Shown here piece after piece: positions 1 through 6,910 of a stretch of 13,620 bases of DNA. Below the pieces are notes generated by a model. The model had not been told where the DNA came from, did no database searches, and was given only the letters and a program-made list of their open reading frames with translations. This stretch comes from Clostridia bacterium (GTDB lineage: Bacteria; Bacillota; Clostridia; Oscillospirales; CAG-272): contig JAFVRI010000179.1 of NCBI GenBank assembly GCA_017504335.1, forward strand, positions 1 through 13,620, read 5' to 3'. A program made the translations under genes and the position numbers. Position 1 is the first letter of the stretch, and each line of letters opens with the position of its first letter.

Positions 1-740
1 CCGCCCGCCATTTTATTGTAGGGCAAGAGTTCTGCGTAGGTCACGCCGTTTTCCTTCATAAATTCCGCTGTTGACCGCAGATTCTCCTCCGTGTCGTTCA
101 CCGACGGAATCAAGGGAATTCTTGTTACAAAAGGGATCCCGCTTTTTGCGAGCGTTCTGTAATTTGCAAGAATCTTTTGGTTGGATACCCCCGTCCATTT
201 GCGATGTTCTTCCTCATCCATTAGCTTTAAATCGTAGAGAACGTAGTCACACTCCGAAAGCACCGAAGTGAATACCTCACTTTCGGCATAACCGCAGGTC
301 TGCAAGCCTCGATTGGTTTTTCCCCGAAGCATTTCCATGGCAGAACGGACAAACTTTGCCTGACAAAGGGGCTCTCCGCCCGAGAAGGTGACACCGCCAC
401 CGCTCATATTTAACACGGCAAGATTTTTTTCGATCTTTGCGACCAGCTCTTCATCGGTCAGATCCTCACCCGAGATTCGCACCAGATTACGGGGACAGAC
501 CGAGGCACTTTCGGGAACCAAGCAAGGGGCTCCCGTGATCTGCTCTCCTTTTTTCAGGCAGGCACCACAGGACAGACAGCCATTGGGGCTTTTCATCATT
601 TCTCTTTCGTATTGCTGTCCTTCGGGATTATGACACCAAGCACACCGAAGCGGACATCCCTTTAAAAATACGGTCATTCGGATGCCCGGCCCGTCAAAAG
701 TCGAAAATTCTTCAATAGAAAAAATCCTTCCTTTTTCCAC
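1..740 (-). CDS. Glycyl-radical enzyme activating protein (radical SAM), 3' end outside window
   Basis: This is a cytoplasmic radical-SAM iron-sulfur enzyme of the pyruvate formate-lyase activase type. Such enzymes use S-adenosylmethionine to install a glycyl radical on a partner enzyme under anaerobic conditions. I read 246 codons from a GTG start at 740-738 to the left edge, with no stop. Visible features are the DGPG-I-R motif at about residues 16-21, the radical-SAM cluster C29-x3-C33-x2-C36, and the family hallmark GGGVTFSGGEP at 114-124. Between them is an insert with five more cysteines (C55, C58, C61, C73, C82), shorter than the usual two-cluster ferredoxin insert. GTG is chosen because GGGAGGTGA lies just upstream and the protein then begins as family members do. 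The partner glycyl-radical enzyme is not in the window; it could lie downstream, beyond the left edge. The gene is divergent from an AraC regulator. The family is certain; the substrate is unknown. Confidence 0.93.
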   Translation of the reverse strand, partial: MEKGRIFSIEEFSTFDGPGIRMTVFLKGCPLRCAWCHNPEGQQYEREMMKSPNGCLSCGACLKKGEQITGAPCLVPESASVCPRNLVRISGEDLTDEELVAKIEKNLAVLNMSGGGVTFSGGEPLCQAKFVRSAMEMLRGKTNRGLQTCGYAESEVFTSVLSECDYVLYDLKLMDEEEHRKWTGVSNQKILANYRTLAKSGIPFVTRIPLIPSVNDTEENLRSTAEFMKENGVTYAELLPYNKMAG

Positions 741-744
741 GGTC

Positions 745-753
745 TCACCTCCC
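745..753 (-). promoter_or_regulatory. Shine-Dalgarno site fixing a GTG start for the activase
   Basis: GGGAGGTGA on the minus strand is close to a perfect anti-16S match. Its GGAGG core ends 7 nt before the GTG at 740-738. It supports GTG, rather than a downstream ATG, as the initiation codon. Confidence 0.8.
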
Positions 754-765
754 TTTCTTTTTTTA

Positions 766-794
766 ATTATAGCAAAACCCTCTTGCATTGAAAA
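766..794 (-). promoter_or_regulatory. Predicted sigma-A promoter of the activase gene (extended -10)
   Basis: On the minus strand TTTTCA (794-789) and TATAAT (771-766) are separated by 17 bp, and TGC directly precedes the -10, making an extended -10. The -10 lies in the left copy of a 12-bp direct repeat. The -35 overlaps the region of the oppositely directed araC promoter, so the two promoters probably compete or are co-regulated. Confidence 0.6.
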
Positions 795-811
795 GAAATA
801 TGTTGTATAAT
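783..811 (+). promoter_or_regulatory. Predicted sigma-A promoter of the araC-family gene
   Basis: TTGCAT (783-788) and TATAAT (806-811) are separated by 17 bp. The -10 is a full consensus match and the -35 matches in its first three bases. The distance to the ATG at 847 is consistent with a short leader containing the CGGAGG ribosome binding site. The core elements overlap the activase promoter on the opposite strand. Confidence 0.55.
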
Positions 812-846
812 TATAGCAAGATTTTATCTTTTTCCGGAGGCTCATT

Positions 847-1662
847 ATGCTGGTTCATCAGGAACATAACTCCAAAGGATACCAAACCTATAACGCTTTT
901 CAGTATTTCAATACCCGTTGGGCTCCCCATTTTCATAAAAATCTGGAATTGATCTATGTACAAGAAGGGAATCTGACACTCACTGTCGGTGGCAATAATT
1001 TTAACATGACGGGGGGACAGTATGCCCTCATCCTTTCCAATCAAATCCATTCGTTTTATCCGAACGGTTCGGTCTCTTATTGGATCGCCGTTTTTTCAAG
1101 TTGGTACGTTCCTCTTTTCTCTCATTCCGTGGAACGGTTGCAAGGAATCACTCCCGTCTTTTCCTGTGACGAAGAGATCCACACTATGGTCAAGACGCAT
1201 CTCATTGACGGAGAGGGCTCTTTGATGATGAAGAAAGCTTGTCTTTATGCGGTCTGCGATCAATTTCAAAAGAAGGTTCCTCTGGTAGAACGTCAGGAAA
1301 AAAGCGAGGATCTCATTTGTCGTGTGCTGGATTATATTGCTGCCAACTACCGTCAAAATCTAACCCTCTCCCAGGTTGCCGACGCCTTTGGATATGAATA
1401 CCATTATCTATCCCGTATTCTCAACCAAGACTACCGTATCAATTTTTCCAAGCTGGTCAATGAATACAGAATCGAGCATGCGCTTCATCTGCTGGAGGAA
1501 ACCGAATATTCCATTACCGAGATCGCCTCGGAAAGCGGATTTCAAAGCATCCGCAGCTTCAATCACGTTTTTCATCAGGCAACGGGACACGCCCCCAGCG
1601 AACACCTTCGCCATTTTTCGCCACTGTCCTCAAAAAATACCAAAAGAATTGACAGATCATAA
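847..1662 (+). CDS. AraC-family transcriptional regulator with N-terminal cupin domain
   Basis: This 271-residue DNA-binding regulator has the usual AraC two-part layout and length. An N-terminal cupin-like sensing domain spans about residues 20-75, including H28-F-H30 and E34. A C-terminal AraC DNA-binding domain spans about 155-257, with two helix-turn-helix units: around 172-193 (LTLSQVADAFGYEYHYLSRIL) and 222-243 (SITEIASESGFQSIRSFNHVF). The second carries the typical family ending, F-x-x-x-x-G-x-x-P. The ATG at 847 is preceded by CGGAGG. The gene is divergent from the activase and is the obvious candidate to control it, often by binding a sugar or other small ligand in the cupin pocket; the ligand cannot be read from the sequence. 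Its last codons also encode the -35 of the trk promoter. The family is certain; the target is inferred from position only. Confidence 0.93.
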   Translation: MLVHQEHNSKGYQTYNAFQYFNTRWAPHFHKNLELIYVQEGNLTLTVGGNNFNMTGGQYALILSNQIHSFYPNGSVSYWIAVFSSWYVPLFSHSVERLQGITPVFSCDEEIHTMVKTHLIDGEGSLMMKKACLYAVCDQFQKKVPLVERQEKSEDLICRVLDYIAANYRQNLTLSQVADAFGYEYHYLSRILNQDYRINFSKLVNEYRIEHALHLLEETEYSITEIASESGFQSIRSFNHVFHQATGHAPSEHLRHFSPLSSKNTKRIDRS

Positions 1663-1677
1663 GGTTCGTGCTATAAT
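1649..1677 (+). promoter_or_regulatory. Full-consensus sigma-A promoter of the trkA-trkH operon
   Basis: TTGACA (1649-1654), a 17-bp spacer and TATAAT (1672-1677) match consensus at every hexamer position. TGC precedes the -10, adding an extended element. The -35 lies inside the last codons of the araC-family gene, whose stop is at 1660-1662. The expected transcription start near 1684 leaves a leader of only about 27 nt, with AGGAGG at 1699-1704. Confidence 0.85.
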
Positions 1678-1710
1678 AAGTATGTTCGAACACTCCCGAG
1701 GAGGAAACGT

Positions 1711-3069
1711 ATGAAGATTTTAATTGCAGGCTGCGGAAAGGTCGGAAAGACCCTCGTTGAATATTTGGCAAACGAAGGATATGACCTGACCGTCATTGAT
1801 ATAGACTCGAAAAAGACCGCTTCCATTGTCGAGCGATTTGACATTATGGTCATGCAGGGAAACTGCGGCGCGGTGGATACGTTGCGTCAAGCGGGAGTCG
1901 CTCACGCCGATCTGTTGATTGCCGTCACGGGAAGCGATGAATTGAACCTGCTCTGTTGCGCCACGGCGCACGGAATCAATCCCAAGCTGCATACCATCGC
2001 CAGAATCCGCAATCCGGAATATGCCGAGCAAACCTATTCCATGAGAGATATTTTCGGTGTTTCCATGACCTTCAATCCCGAAAAGCAGGCAGCTACCGAA
2101 ATCGAACGACTCATCAAATATCCCGGTTTTTTGAAGCGCGATGCCTTTGTCAAGGGGCGAGTGGAGATCGTAGAGCTTCGTGTGAACGAGGAAAGCAAGC
2201 TGAAGGACGTTTCCCTTTTCTCTTTGGACTCCATCGTCAAGTGCAAGGTTCTGGTATGCGCCGTGCTTCGGGACGGAGCTGCCATCATCCCCCGAGGTAA
2301 TTTTATCTTGAAGGAGGGGGATCGGGTCTTTGTAACCGCCCCTACCAATACCTTGGCACTTCTTTTGAAAAATCTGGGCATTGTAACCCATAAAAATCGC
2401 CGCATCATTTTGGCGGGCGGCGGAACCGTCAGCTATTATTTGGCAGAAGCCTTGCAGGACGAGCATATTCGTGTAACGCTGATCGAAAAGGATCCTACGC
2501 AATGTGAAAAGCTTGCTGCCAAGCTCCCGAAGGTCAACGTCCTTCAAGGTGATGCCAGCAACCGTCGCCTGATGGAAAGCGAAGGACTTTCCTCCGCAGA
2601 CTGCCTTCTGACCTTAACCGGCATGGACGAGCTGAACGTGATCATTTCTATGTACGGTAACAGCTGCGGCATTCCACAGATCATCACAAAGCTGGAACGC
2701 GTGGATGATGCGCGCATCATTGACAAGCTTCCCATCGGAAGCGTGATCTGCCCTCGCAAGCTCTGCTGCAACAACATTCTCCGTTACGTCCGCGCCCTGC
2801 AAAATCAAACCGGCGCCGCTTTAACGGTGCATGCCATCGCGGACGGACAAGTGGAGGCGTTGGAATTTGAAGTGGATGAACACACCCTTCACGTAGGAAA
2901 GCCATTAAAGGAGATCAAGCTCAAGGAAAATGTCCTCCTTGCCTGCATCACCCATCATGGGAAGATCGAGATCCCCAACGGTAATTCTTGCTTTAACGTG
3001 GGAGACCGCTTGGTTGTCGTTGAAAGCGGAGACGACGTCATTCTGCAACTCAACGATATTTTCTCGTAA
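1711..3069 (+). CDS. trkA: Trk-type potassium uptake regulator TrkA (two tandem RCK units)
   Basis: TrkA is a cytoplasmic nucleotide-binding protein that gates the membrane partner TrkH. The 452-residue length fits the long form with two RCK_N/RCK_C units. The first Rossmann domain starts with IAGCGKVGKTL, a classic G7-x-G9-x-x-G12 followed by VIDID, and contains MQGNCGAVDTL and LIAVTGSDELN. Its RCK_C domain is at about 140-225. The second Rossmann domain begins near residue 230 with G236-G-G238-T-V-S241, where serine replaces the third glycine, and continues with the matching LQGDASNRRLMESEG and LLTLTGMDELNVI segments. A second RCK_C domain fills about 365-450. AGGAGG lies 6 nt before the ATG. 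trkH follows after 11 nt, so the two are co-transcribed. NAD(H) or ATP binding and possible cyclic di-AMP sensing by the RCK_C domains are known in the wider family but not shown here. Confidence 0.96.
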   Translation: MKILIAGCGKVGKTLVEYLANEGYDLTVIDIDSKKTASIVERFDIMVMQGNCGAVDTLRQAGVAHADLLIAVTGSDELNLLCCATAHGINPKLHTIARIRNPEYAEQTYSMRDIFGVSMTFNPEKQAATEIERLIKYPGFLKRDAFVKGRVEIVELRVNEESKLKDVSLFSLDSIVKCKVLVCAVLRDGAAIIPRGNFILKEGDRVFVTAPTNTLALLLKNLGIVTHKNRRIILAGGGTVSYYLAEALQDEHIRVTLIEKDPTQCEKLAAKLPKVNVLQGDASNRRLMESEGLSSADCLLTLTGMDELNVIISMYGNSCGIPQIITKLERVDDARIIDKLPIGSVICPRKLCCNNILRYVRALQNQTGAALTVHAIADGQVEALEFEVDEHTLHVGKPLKEIKLKENVLLACITHHGKIEIPNGNSCFNVGDRLVVVESGDDVILQLNDIFS

Positions 3070-3080
3070 CGGAGGCCGCC

Positions 3081-4535
3081 ATGAATTATAAAATGATGGG
3101 ACGCTTCAATGCCATGATCCTTGCCATTGAAGCCGTGTTCATGCTCCCCGCTCTCCTAATCAGTATCTTTTTGGGTGAAACCTCATCCTATCAGTCTTTT
3201 CTGCTGAGCATGGGAATCATTTTGGCGATTGCGGGTCTCCTTTGGCTCTTCTCCCGAAAAGCGAAACGGGATTTCTATGCCAGAGAAGGACTCATTTGCG
3301 TTGGCTCCAGCTGGATCCTCATGAGTGCTCTGGGAGCGCTTCCGTTGTTTTTTTCGGGAGCGTTACCCAACTACATTGATGCTCTGTTTGAAATTACTTC
3401 AGGGTTCACTACTACGGGTTCGTCGGTGATTGCCAATTTGAATGTCATTCCAAAAGGAATCCTATATTGGCGTTCATTCACCCACTGGGTAGGCGGCATG
3501 GGTGTTTTGGTATTTTTGCTTGCTCTTATCCCCGTCAGCGGACAAAATCAGGGCTTCACCATGCATCTATTGCGTGCGGAAAGCCCCGGCCCCGACGTGG
3601 GCAAGCTGGTTCCAAAAATGCGACAAACCGCCGCAGTCCTTTATCTTAGTTATCTTTCTCTATCGCTTTTGAATCTCGTCTTTCTACTCATTGGAAAAAT
3701 GCCGCTCTTTGATGCGGTATGTACCATGTTTGGAACAGCGGGTACCGGCGGTTTTGGTGTATACAATGACAGTCTCGCAAGCTTTTCGCCCTACATCCAT
3801 TATGTCACCGCTGTATTCATGCTTCTCTTCGGTATCAACTTCAGTTGCTTCTACCTGCTTCTGCTCCGTCAATTTCGTTCTGTTTTTAAGGATGAAGAGC
3901 TTCGTCTTTATTTTGGTATCGTTACCGCCTCGGTCGTTCTGATTACCTGGAACGTCTTTCGCATCTACGGCAATTTTTCCGACTCCTTTCGACATGCCTT
4001 TTTTCAGGTTGCCAGCATCACCACCACTACCGGCTTCGCCACCACCGATTTCGACCTTTGGCCAACCTTTTCCAAATCCATCCTATTTCTCCTGATGTTC
4101 TTCGGCGCGTGCGCGGGAAGTACCGGCGGCGGTCTGAAAATGGCGCGACTTTTGCTTCTGTTCAAATCCTTGATCCGCAACATTTCTCAAATTCTTCACC
4201 CTAATAAAGTGAAGGTGATTCGCGTTAATACAAAGCCGATTGATGAAAAAATCATTGCCAATACCAGCGCGTATTTCTTTGTCTATATGATTTTGATTTT
4301 TGCAAGCTTTTTGATCGTATCCATAGACGGCTTCTCCATTGCCACCGGATTTTCGGCAGTAGTTTCCTGCTTTAACAATATCGGTCCCGGCTTTGAGACG
4401 GTAGGACCCACTTGTAATTTTTCATCGTTCTCCCCTCTTTCCAAACTTGTGTTAATCTTTGATATGCTGGCAGGACGCTTGGAGATCTTCCCGATCCTGA
4501 TCCTGTTCAATCCCCGCGCATGGAAACGCGGATAA
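3081..4535 (+). CDS. trkH: Potassium uptake channel subunit TrkH
   Basis: TrkH is the integral membrane pore of the Trk/Ktr system. The 484-residue protein shows the four-repeat membrane-pore-membrane architecture. The pore-loop sequences are visible in order: SGFTTTGSS at about 107-115, GTAGTGGFG at 218-226, ITTTTGFATT at 313-322 and NNIGPGFETVG at 432-442. The cytoplasmic end signature DMLAGRLEIFPILIL is at 461-475. Hydrophobic segments surround each loop, starting with residues about 11-31 and 41-58. The ATG at 3081 follows GGAGG (3071-3075) and lies 11 nt after the trkA stop, so the pair forms an operon with regulator and pore made together. The C-terminus ends soon after the last helix, and the stop sits just before a strong hairpin terminator. 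Nothing in it looks truncated or disrupted. Confidence 0.96.
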   Translation: MNYKMMGRFNAMILAIEAVFMLPALLISIFLGETSSYQSFLLSMGIILAIAGLLWLFSRKAKRDFYAREGLICVGSSWILMSALGALPLFFSGALPNYIDALFEITSGFTTTGSSVIANLNVIPKGILYWRSFTHWVGGMGVLVFLLALIPVSGQNQGFTMHLLRAESPGPDVGKLVPKMRQTAAVLYLSYLSLSLLNLVFLLIGKMPLFDAVCTMFGTAGTGGFGVYNDSLASFSPYIHYVTAVFMLLFGINFSCFYLLLLRQFRSVFKDEELRLYFGIVTASVVLITWNVFRIYGNFSDSFRHAFFQVASITTTTGFATTDFDLWPTFSKSILFLLMFFGACAGSTGGGLKMARLLLLFKSLIRNISQILHPNKVKVIRVNTKPIDEKIIANTSAYFFVYMILIFASFLIVSIDGFSIATGFSAVVSCFNNIGPGFETVGPTCNFSSFSPLSKLVLIFDMLAGRLEIFPILILFNPRAWKRG

Positions 4536-4537
4536 TA

Positions 4538-4574
4538 AAAAAATCAGTGCAGCCCTTGGCTGCACTGATTTTTT
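4538..4574. terminator. Bidirectional rho-independent terminator between trkH and the aminotransferase
   Basis: A 17-bp perfect stem with a 3-nt loop (core ATCAGTGCAGCC / GGCTGCACTGAT) is flanked by A residues on the left and T residues on the right. Read on plus it ends in six Ts; read on minus it ends in seven Ts. It therefore serves both converging operons. The aminotransferase stop codon (4575-4573) overlaps its right edge. Confidence 0.92.
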
Positions 4575-5748
4575 ATTCCTTGAGTCCAAATGCCCGCTCC
4601 ATTCGCGCAAGGGCTTCTTGGATCTGCTCGTATTTCGAAGCATAACAAATGCGGATGTATCCCTCGCCTCCGTCGCCAAAGGCACTTCCGGGAGCGGTGA
4701 CCACGTGGGTCCTCTCCAAAATGTACTCTGCCGCCTCCACCGAGCTTTTGCCAAAGCCCGTGATATTGGGAAACACATAAAAGGCTCCCTTCGGGTTATG
4801 GCAGGAAAATCCGTTGATGCGATTCAGTCCGTCCACGATCAGGCGGCGGTTGCGGTCATAATAGGTAACCATCTCCTCCACGTCCTTCTCACCGTGATAA
4901 AGTGCTTCCGCCGCTGCCATCTGCATGGGCTCGGGTACGCTGGCTATCATATTCTCATGAAGTTTGATCAGGTTGGTCACCACGTGCTCGGGACCGCAAA
5001 TATACCCCACACGAAATCCGGTCATGGCATAGGTTTTGGACAAACTGTTGATGGTCAGAACGTAGTCCGAAATACTCTCATCCAGTGCGGCAAGGCTCTT
5101 CTGCACAAATCCGTCATACACCAGCTTTTCATAGGGCTCGTCCGAAATGACGTAAATACCGTACTTCTTGACCAGCTTGGCGATCGCCAGAAGGTCCTCT
5201 TCATCCAGAACCCCTCCCGTGGGATTGGAAGGAGAGTTGATGATGATCAGCTTGGTCTTTTCGGTGATGAGCGGCTCGATCAGGTCTGCAGTCATCTTAA
5301 ATCCGTTTTCTTCGCTAACGCGGGCATAGACCGCCTTGGCATTGACCATATCGATCTGTCCTCGGTAATCGGGCCAGTTGGGGCCCTGAAGAATGACTTC
5401 GTCGCCGGGATCTACCAAGGTCACCATTGCCAACATCAACGCCTGTGTGGCTCCCGCCGTCACGATCAGGTTCTTATCGGGTTCGCATTTGATGCCGTTT
5501 TCCTTCCAAAGCTTGTAGGCAATGGCATCCCGCAAATGCTTGATTCCCGCATTGGGCGTATATTTCGTTTTACCCTCCCTCAAAGAGGCAACCGCCGCCT
5601 CAATCATATGGGCAGGTGTGATAAAGCCGGGCTCACCAAGAGTCAGGTTGATGGAATCGTCATAATTTTTTGCCAGCTCGAACATTCTGCGAACACCGGA
5701 TGGCATGGCGTGGATCGCCGCTGTACTCAATGCGTGTCTGTTTGTCAT
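4573..5748 (-). CDS. Class I/II pyridoxal-phosphate aminotransferase (fold type I)
   Basis: This 391-residue PLP enzyme belongs to the aspartate aminotransferase superfamily. Such enzymes transfer the amino group of an L-amino acid to a 2-oxoacid in the cytoplasm. Diagnostic residues are N175 in SPSNPTGG, D203 and Y206 in ISDEPYEK, the Schiff-base lysine K238 in SLSKTYAMTGFRVGY with R246, and the carboxylate-binding arginine R366 in GYIRICYAS. The N-terminal LTLGEPGF and the KYTPNAGIKHLR segment resemble the AspB/PatA-like subgroup, so aspartate, alanine or an aromatic amino acid are possible donors; I cannot fix the substrate. It is the last gene of the operon and starts 13 nt after the alanine racemase stop. 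The site upstream, AGAGAAG, is weak. Its place after a racemase suggests it handles the L-amino acid produced there. It is not a D-amino-acid transaminase, which would be fold type IV. Confidence 0.93.
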   Translation of the reverse strand: MTNRHALSTAAIHAMPSGVRRMFELAKNYDDSINLTLGEPGFITPAHMIEAAVASLREGKTKYTPNAGIKHLRDAIAYKLWKENGIKCEPDKNLIVTAGATQALMLAMVTLVDPGDEVILQGPNWPDYRGQIDMVNAKAVYARVSEENGFKMTADLIEPLITEKTKLIIINSPSNPTGGVLDEEDLLAIAKLVKKYGIYVISDEPYEKLVYDGFVQKSLAALDESISDYVLTINSLSKTYAMTGFRVGYICGPEHVVTNLIKLHENMIASVPEPMQMAAAEALYHGEKDVEEMVTYYDRNRRLIVDGLNRINGFSCHNPKGAFYVFPNITGFGKSSVEAAEYILERTHVVTAPGSAFGDGGEGYIRICYASKYEQIQEALARMERAFGLKE

Positions 5749-5761
5749 ATTTCTTCTCTTT

Positions 5762-6910
5762 TCATTTGTTTTCGTATATGCGGGGAACTCTATGGGAGAT
5801 CGCAGCGGTTACCTCACCGCTGACGCTTTCTCCCCATTCCGAGATCTCCTGTGCGGAGATCCATTCGTCTCCGTCCTTTCCCAAAAGCGTAACTGCCTCT
5901 CCCAATTGGGCAGAGGGAATGTCACTCAGGTCGATCATCATATAATCCATGGCGATCCGACCAAGCACACGAACTCTTCTTCCCTGCACCAAGGCTTCTG
6001 CTTTCCCCGAATAGGCGCGGCGGTAGCCGTCGGCATAGCCGCAGGTCACAAGTCCGATCCGCATGGGTTTCTCCGCGCGGAAGGTACACCCGTAGCTGAC
6101 CGCATCCCCCGCCTCCAGATGCTTGATCTGCGCCACAAAGCTTTTCCACGTCATCACCGAGGAAAGTCCAAGTGAGCAAACGCTTTCATTGGAATAGGAC
6201 ATTCCTAGGGGAAGCATTCCAAGCCGTACCATATCCATGCGGTATTCCGTCCGTACCAGAGAGCCTCCCGTGGAGGTACAATGGCGAACCCCGATGGGAA
6301 ATCCCTCTCGTTCCATCATCTGCAAGGCCTTGGAAAATCGCTCAAACTGCAACGTGGTAAACTTCCTTTCCCATCCGTCCGCTCCTTCTCCGCAGGCAAA
6401 ATGGGTATAGGTTCCCCGAAAGCGGAGATTTTCATGAGAATAGATCGCACGAAGCTCCGAGAGCCCCTCGTTCTCGCCCCAAAAGCGAACCCCACTTCGG
6501 TTCAGACCCGTGTCGATCTTGAGCTGACAATCGGCAGAAAGGCCATTTCTGCGTAACTGATCCGAAAGTCTTTCAGCATATTCGGCACTTCCCACGGTAA
6601 AGCTCAAGCCGTTCTGTGCCGCCAATGCCATTTTTCCTTCGGGAACGGGGCCGAACAGAAGAATCGGTTTTTCACTTCCCTTTCGAACCGCCAAGCCCTC
6701 CTCCACGGTTGCCACCGCATATTCATCGGCAAAGGTTTCGGCAGCGGGAAGAATCCCCTCGATGCCGTGGCCATAAGCATCCGCCTTCATGACAAACAGA
6801 ATGTTCTGCCGGGGAAACGCAGCCTTTGCGATCCGTCCGTTTTCACGAATGGCATCCAAATCGATCTCGGCATAGGTTCTGTGTATCTTTGCATAATCGG
6901 CTTGATTCAT
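5762..6910 (-). CDS. alr: Alanine racemase (PLP, fold type III)
   Basis: This enzyme interconverts L- and D-alanine, or a related amino acid, to supply or remove D-amino acids. The chosen start gives 382 residues, normal for the family. The PLP lysine is K42 in FVMKADAYGHG. The catalytic tyrosine is about Y273 in VSYGCTFRA, and the following GYADGYRR and GRIAMDYMMID segments match the C-terminal beta domain, with M-D-Y where many relatives have M-D-Q. An upstream in-frame start at 6991 would add 27 residues, but they overlap the deacylase and are unlike the family; the ATG at 6910-6908 has AGGAG six nt before it. This ATG overlaps the deacylase TGA (ATGA), indicating translational coupling. 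Within this operon it may be a catabolic racemase rather than the main cell-wall one, and its substrate range may be broader than alanine. Confidence 0.94.
   Translation of the reverse strand: MNQADYAKIHRTYAEIDLDAIRENGRIAKAAFPRQNILFVMKADAYGHGIEGILPAAETFADEYAVATVEEGLAVRKGSEKPILLFGPVPEGKMALAAQNGLSFTVGSAEYAERLSDQLRRNGLSADCQLKIDTGLNRSGVRFWGENEGLSELRAIYSHENLRFRGTYTHFACGEGADGWERKFTTLQFERFSKALQMMEREGFPIGVRHCTSTGGSLVRTEYRMDMVRLGMLPLGMSYSNESVCSLGLSSVMTWKSFVAQIKHLEAGDAVSYGCTFRAEKPMRIGLVTCGYADGYRRAYSGKAEALVQGRRVRVLGRIAMDYMMIDLSDIPSAQLGEAVTLLGKDGDEWISAQEISEWGESVSGEVTAAISHRVPRIYENK

Larger units (their letters stand above)
764..819. repeat. 12-bp direct repeat TAATTATAGCAA, two copies, in the activase/araC intergenic region
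   Basis: Identical copies lie at 764-775 and 808-819, 44 bp apart start to start, about four helical turns. The left copy contains the -10 of the leftward promoter and the right copy overlaps the -10 of the rightward araC promoter. Paired direct repeats are a common arrangement for AraC-family binding sites, so this is a candidate operator for the adjacent regulator. It may instead be a by-product of both copies holding a leftward TGCTATAAT element. Confidence 0.5.

Noticed and set aside
1684..1691. Palindrome GTTCGAAC at the expected trk transcription start
   Set aside because: Eight bases is short enough to occur by chance and no regulator is linked to it; left as a note only.
1678..1710. 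Riboswitch upstream of trkA
   Set aside because: Only about 27 nt of leader follow the predicted start, too short for any known potassium-related riboswitch.
1720..2547. Open frame of about 275 codons on the minus strand within trkA
   Set aside because: Antisense to trkA, whose two RCK units are complete; no recognisable domain in the antisense product.
4618..5823. Long open frame (about 401 codons) on the plus strand opposite the aminotransferase
   Set aside because: It is antisense to a gene with every catalytic motif, its translation resembles no family I know, and it crosses the alr/aminotransferase junction.
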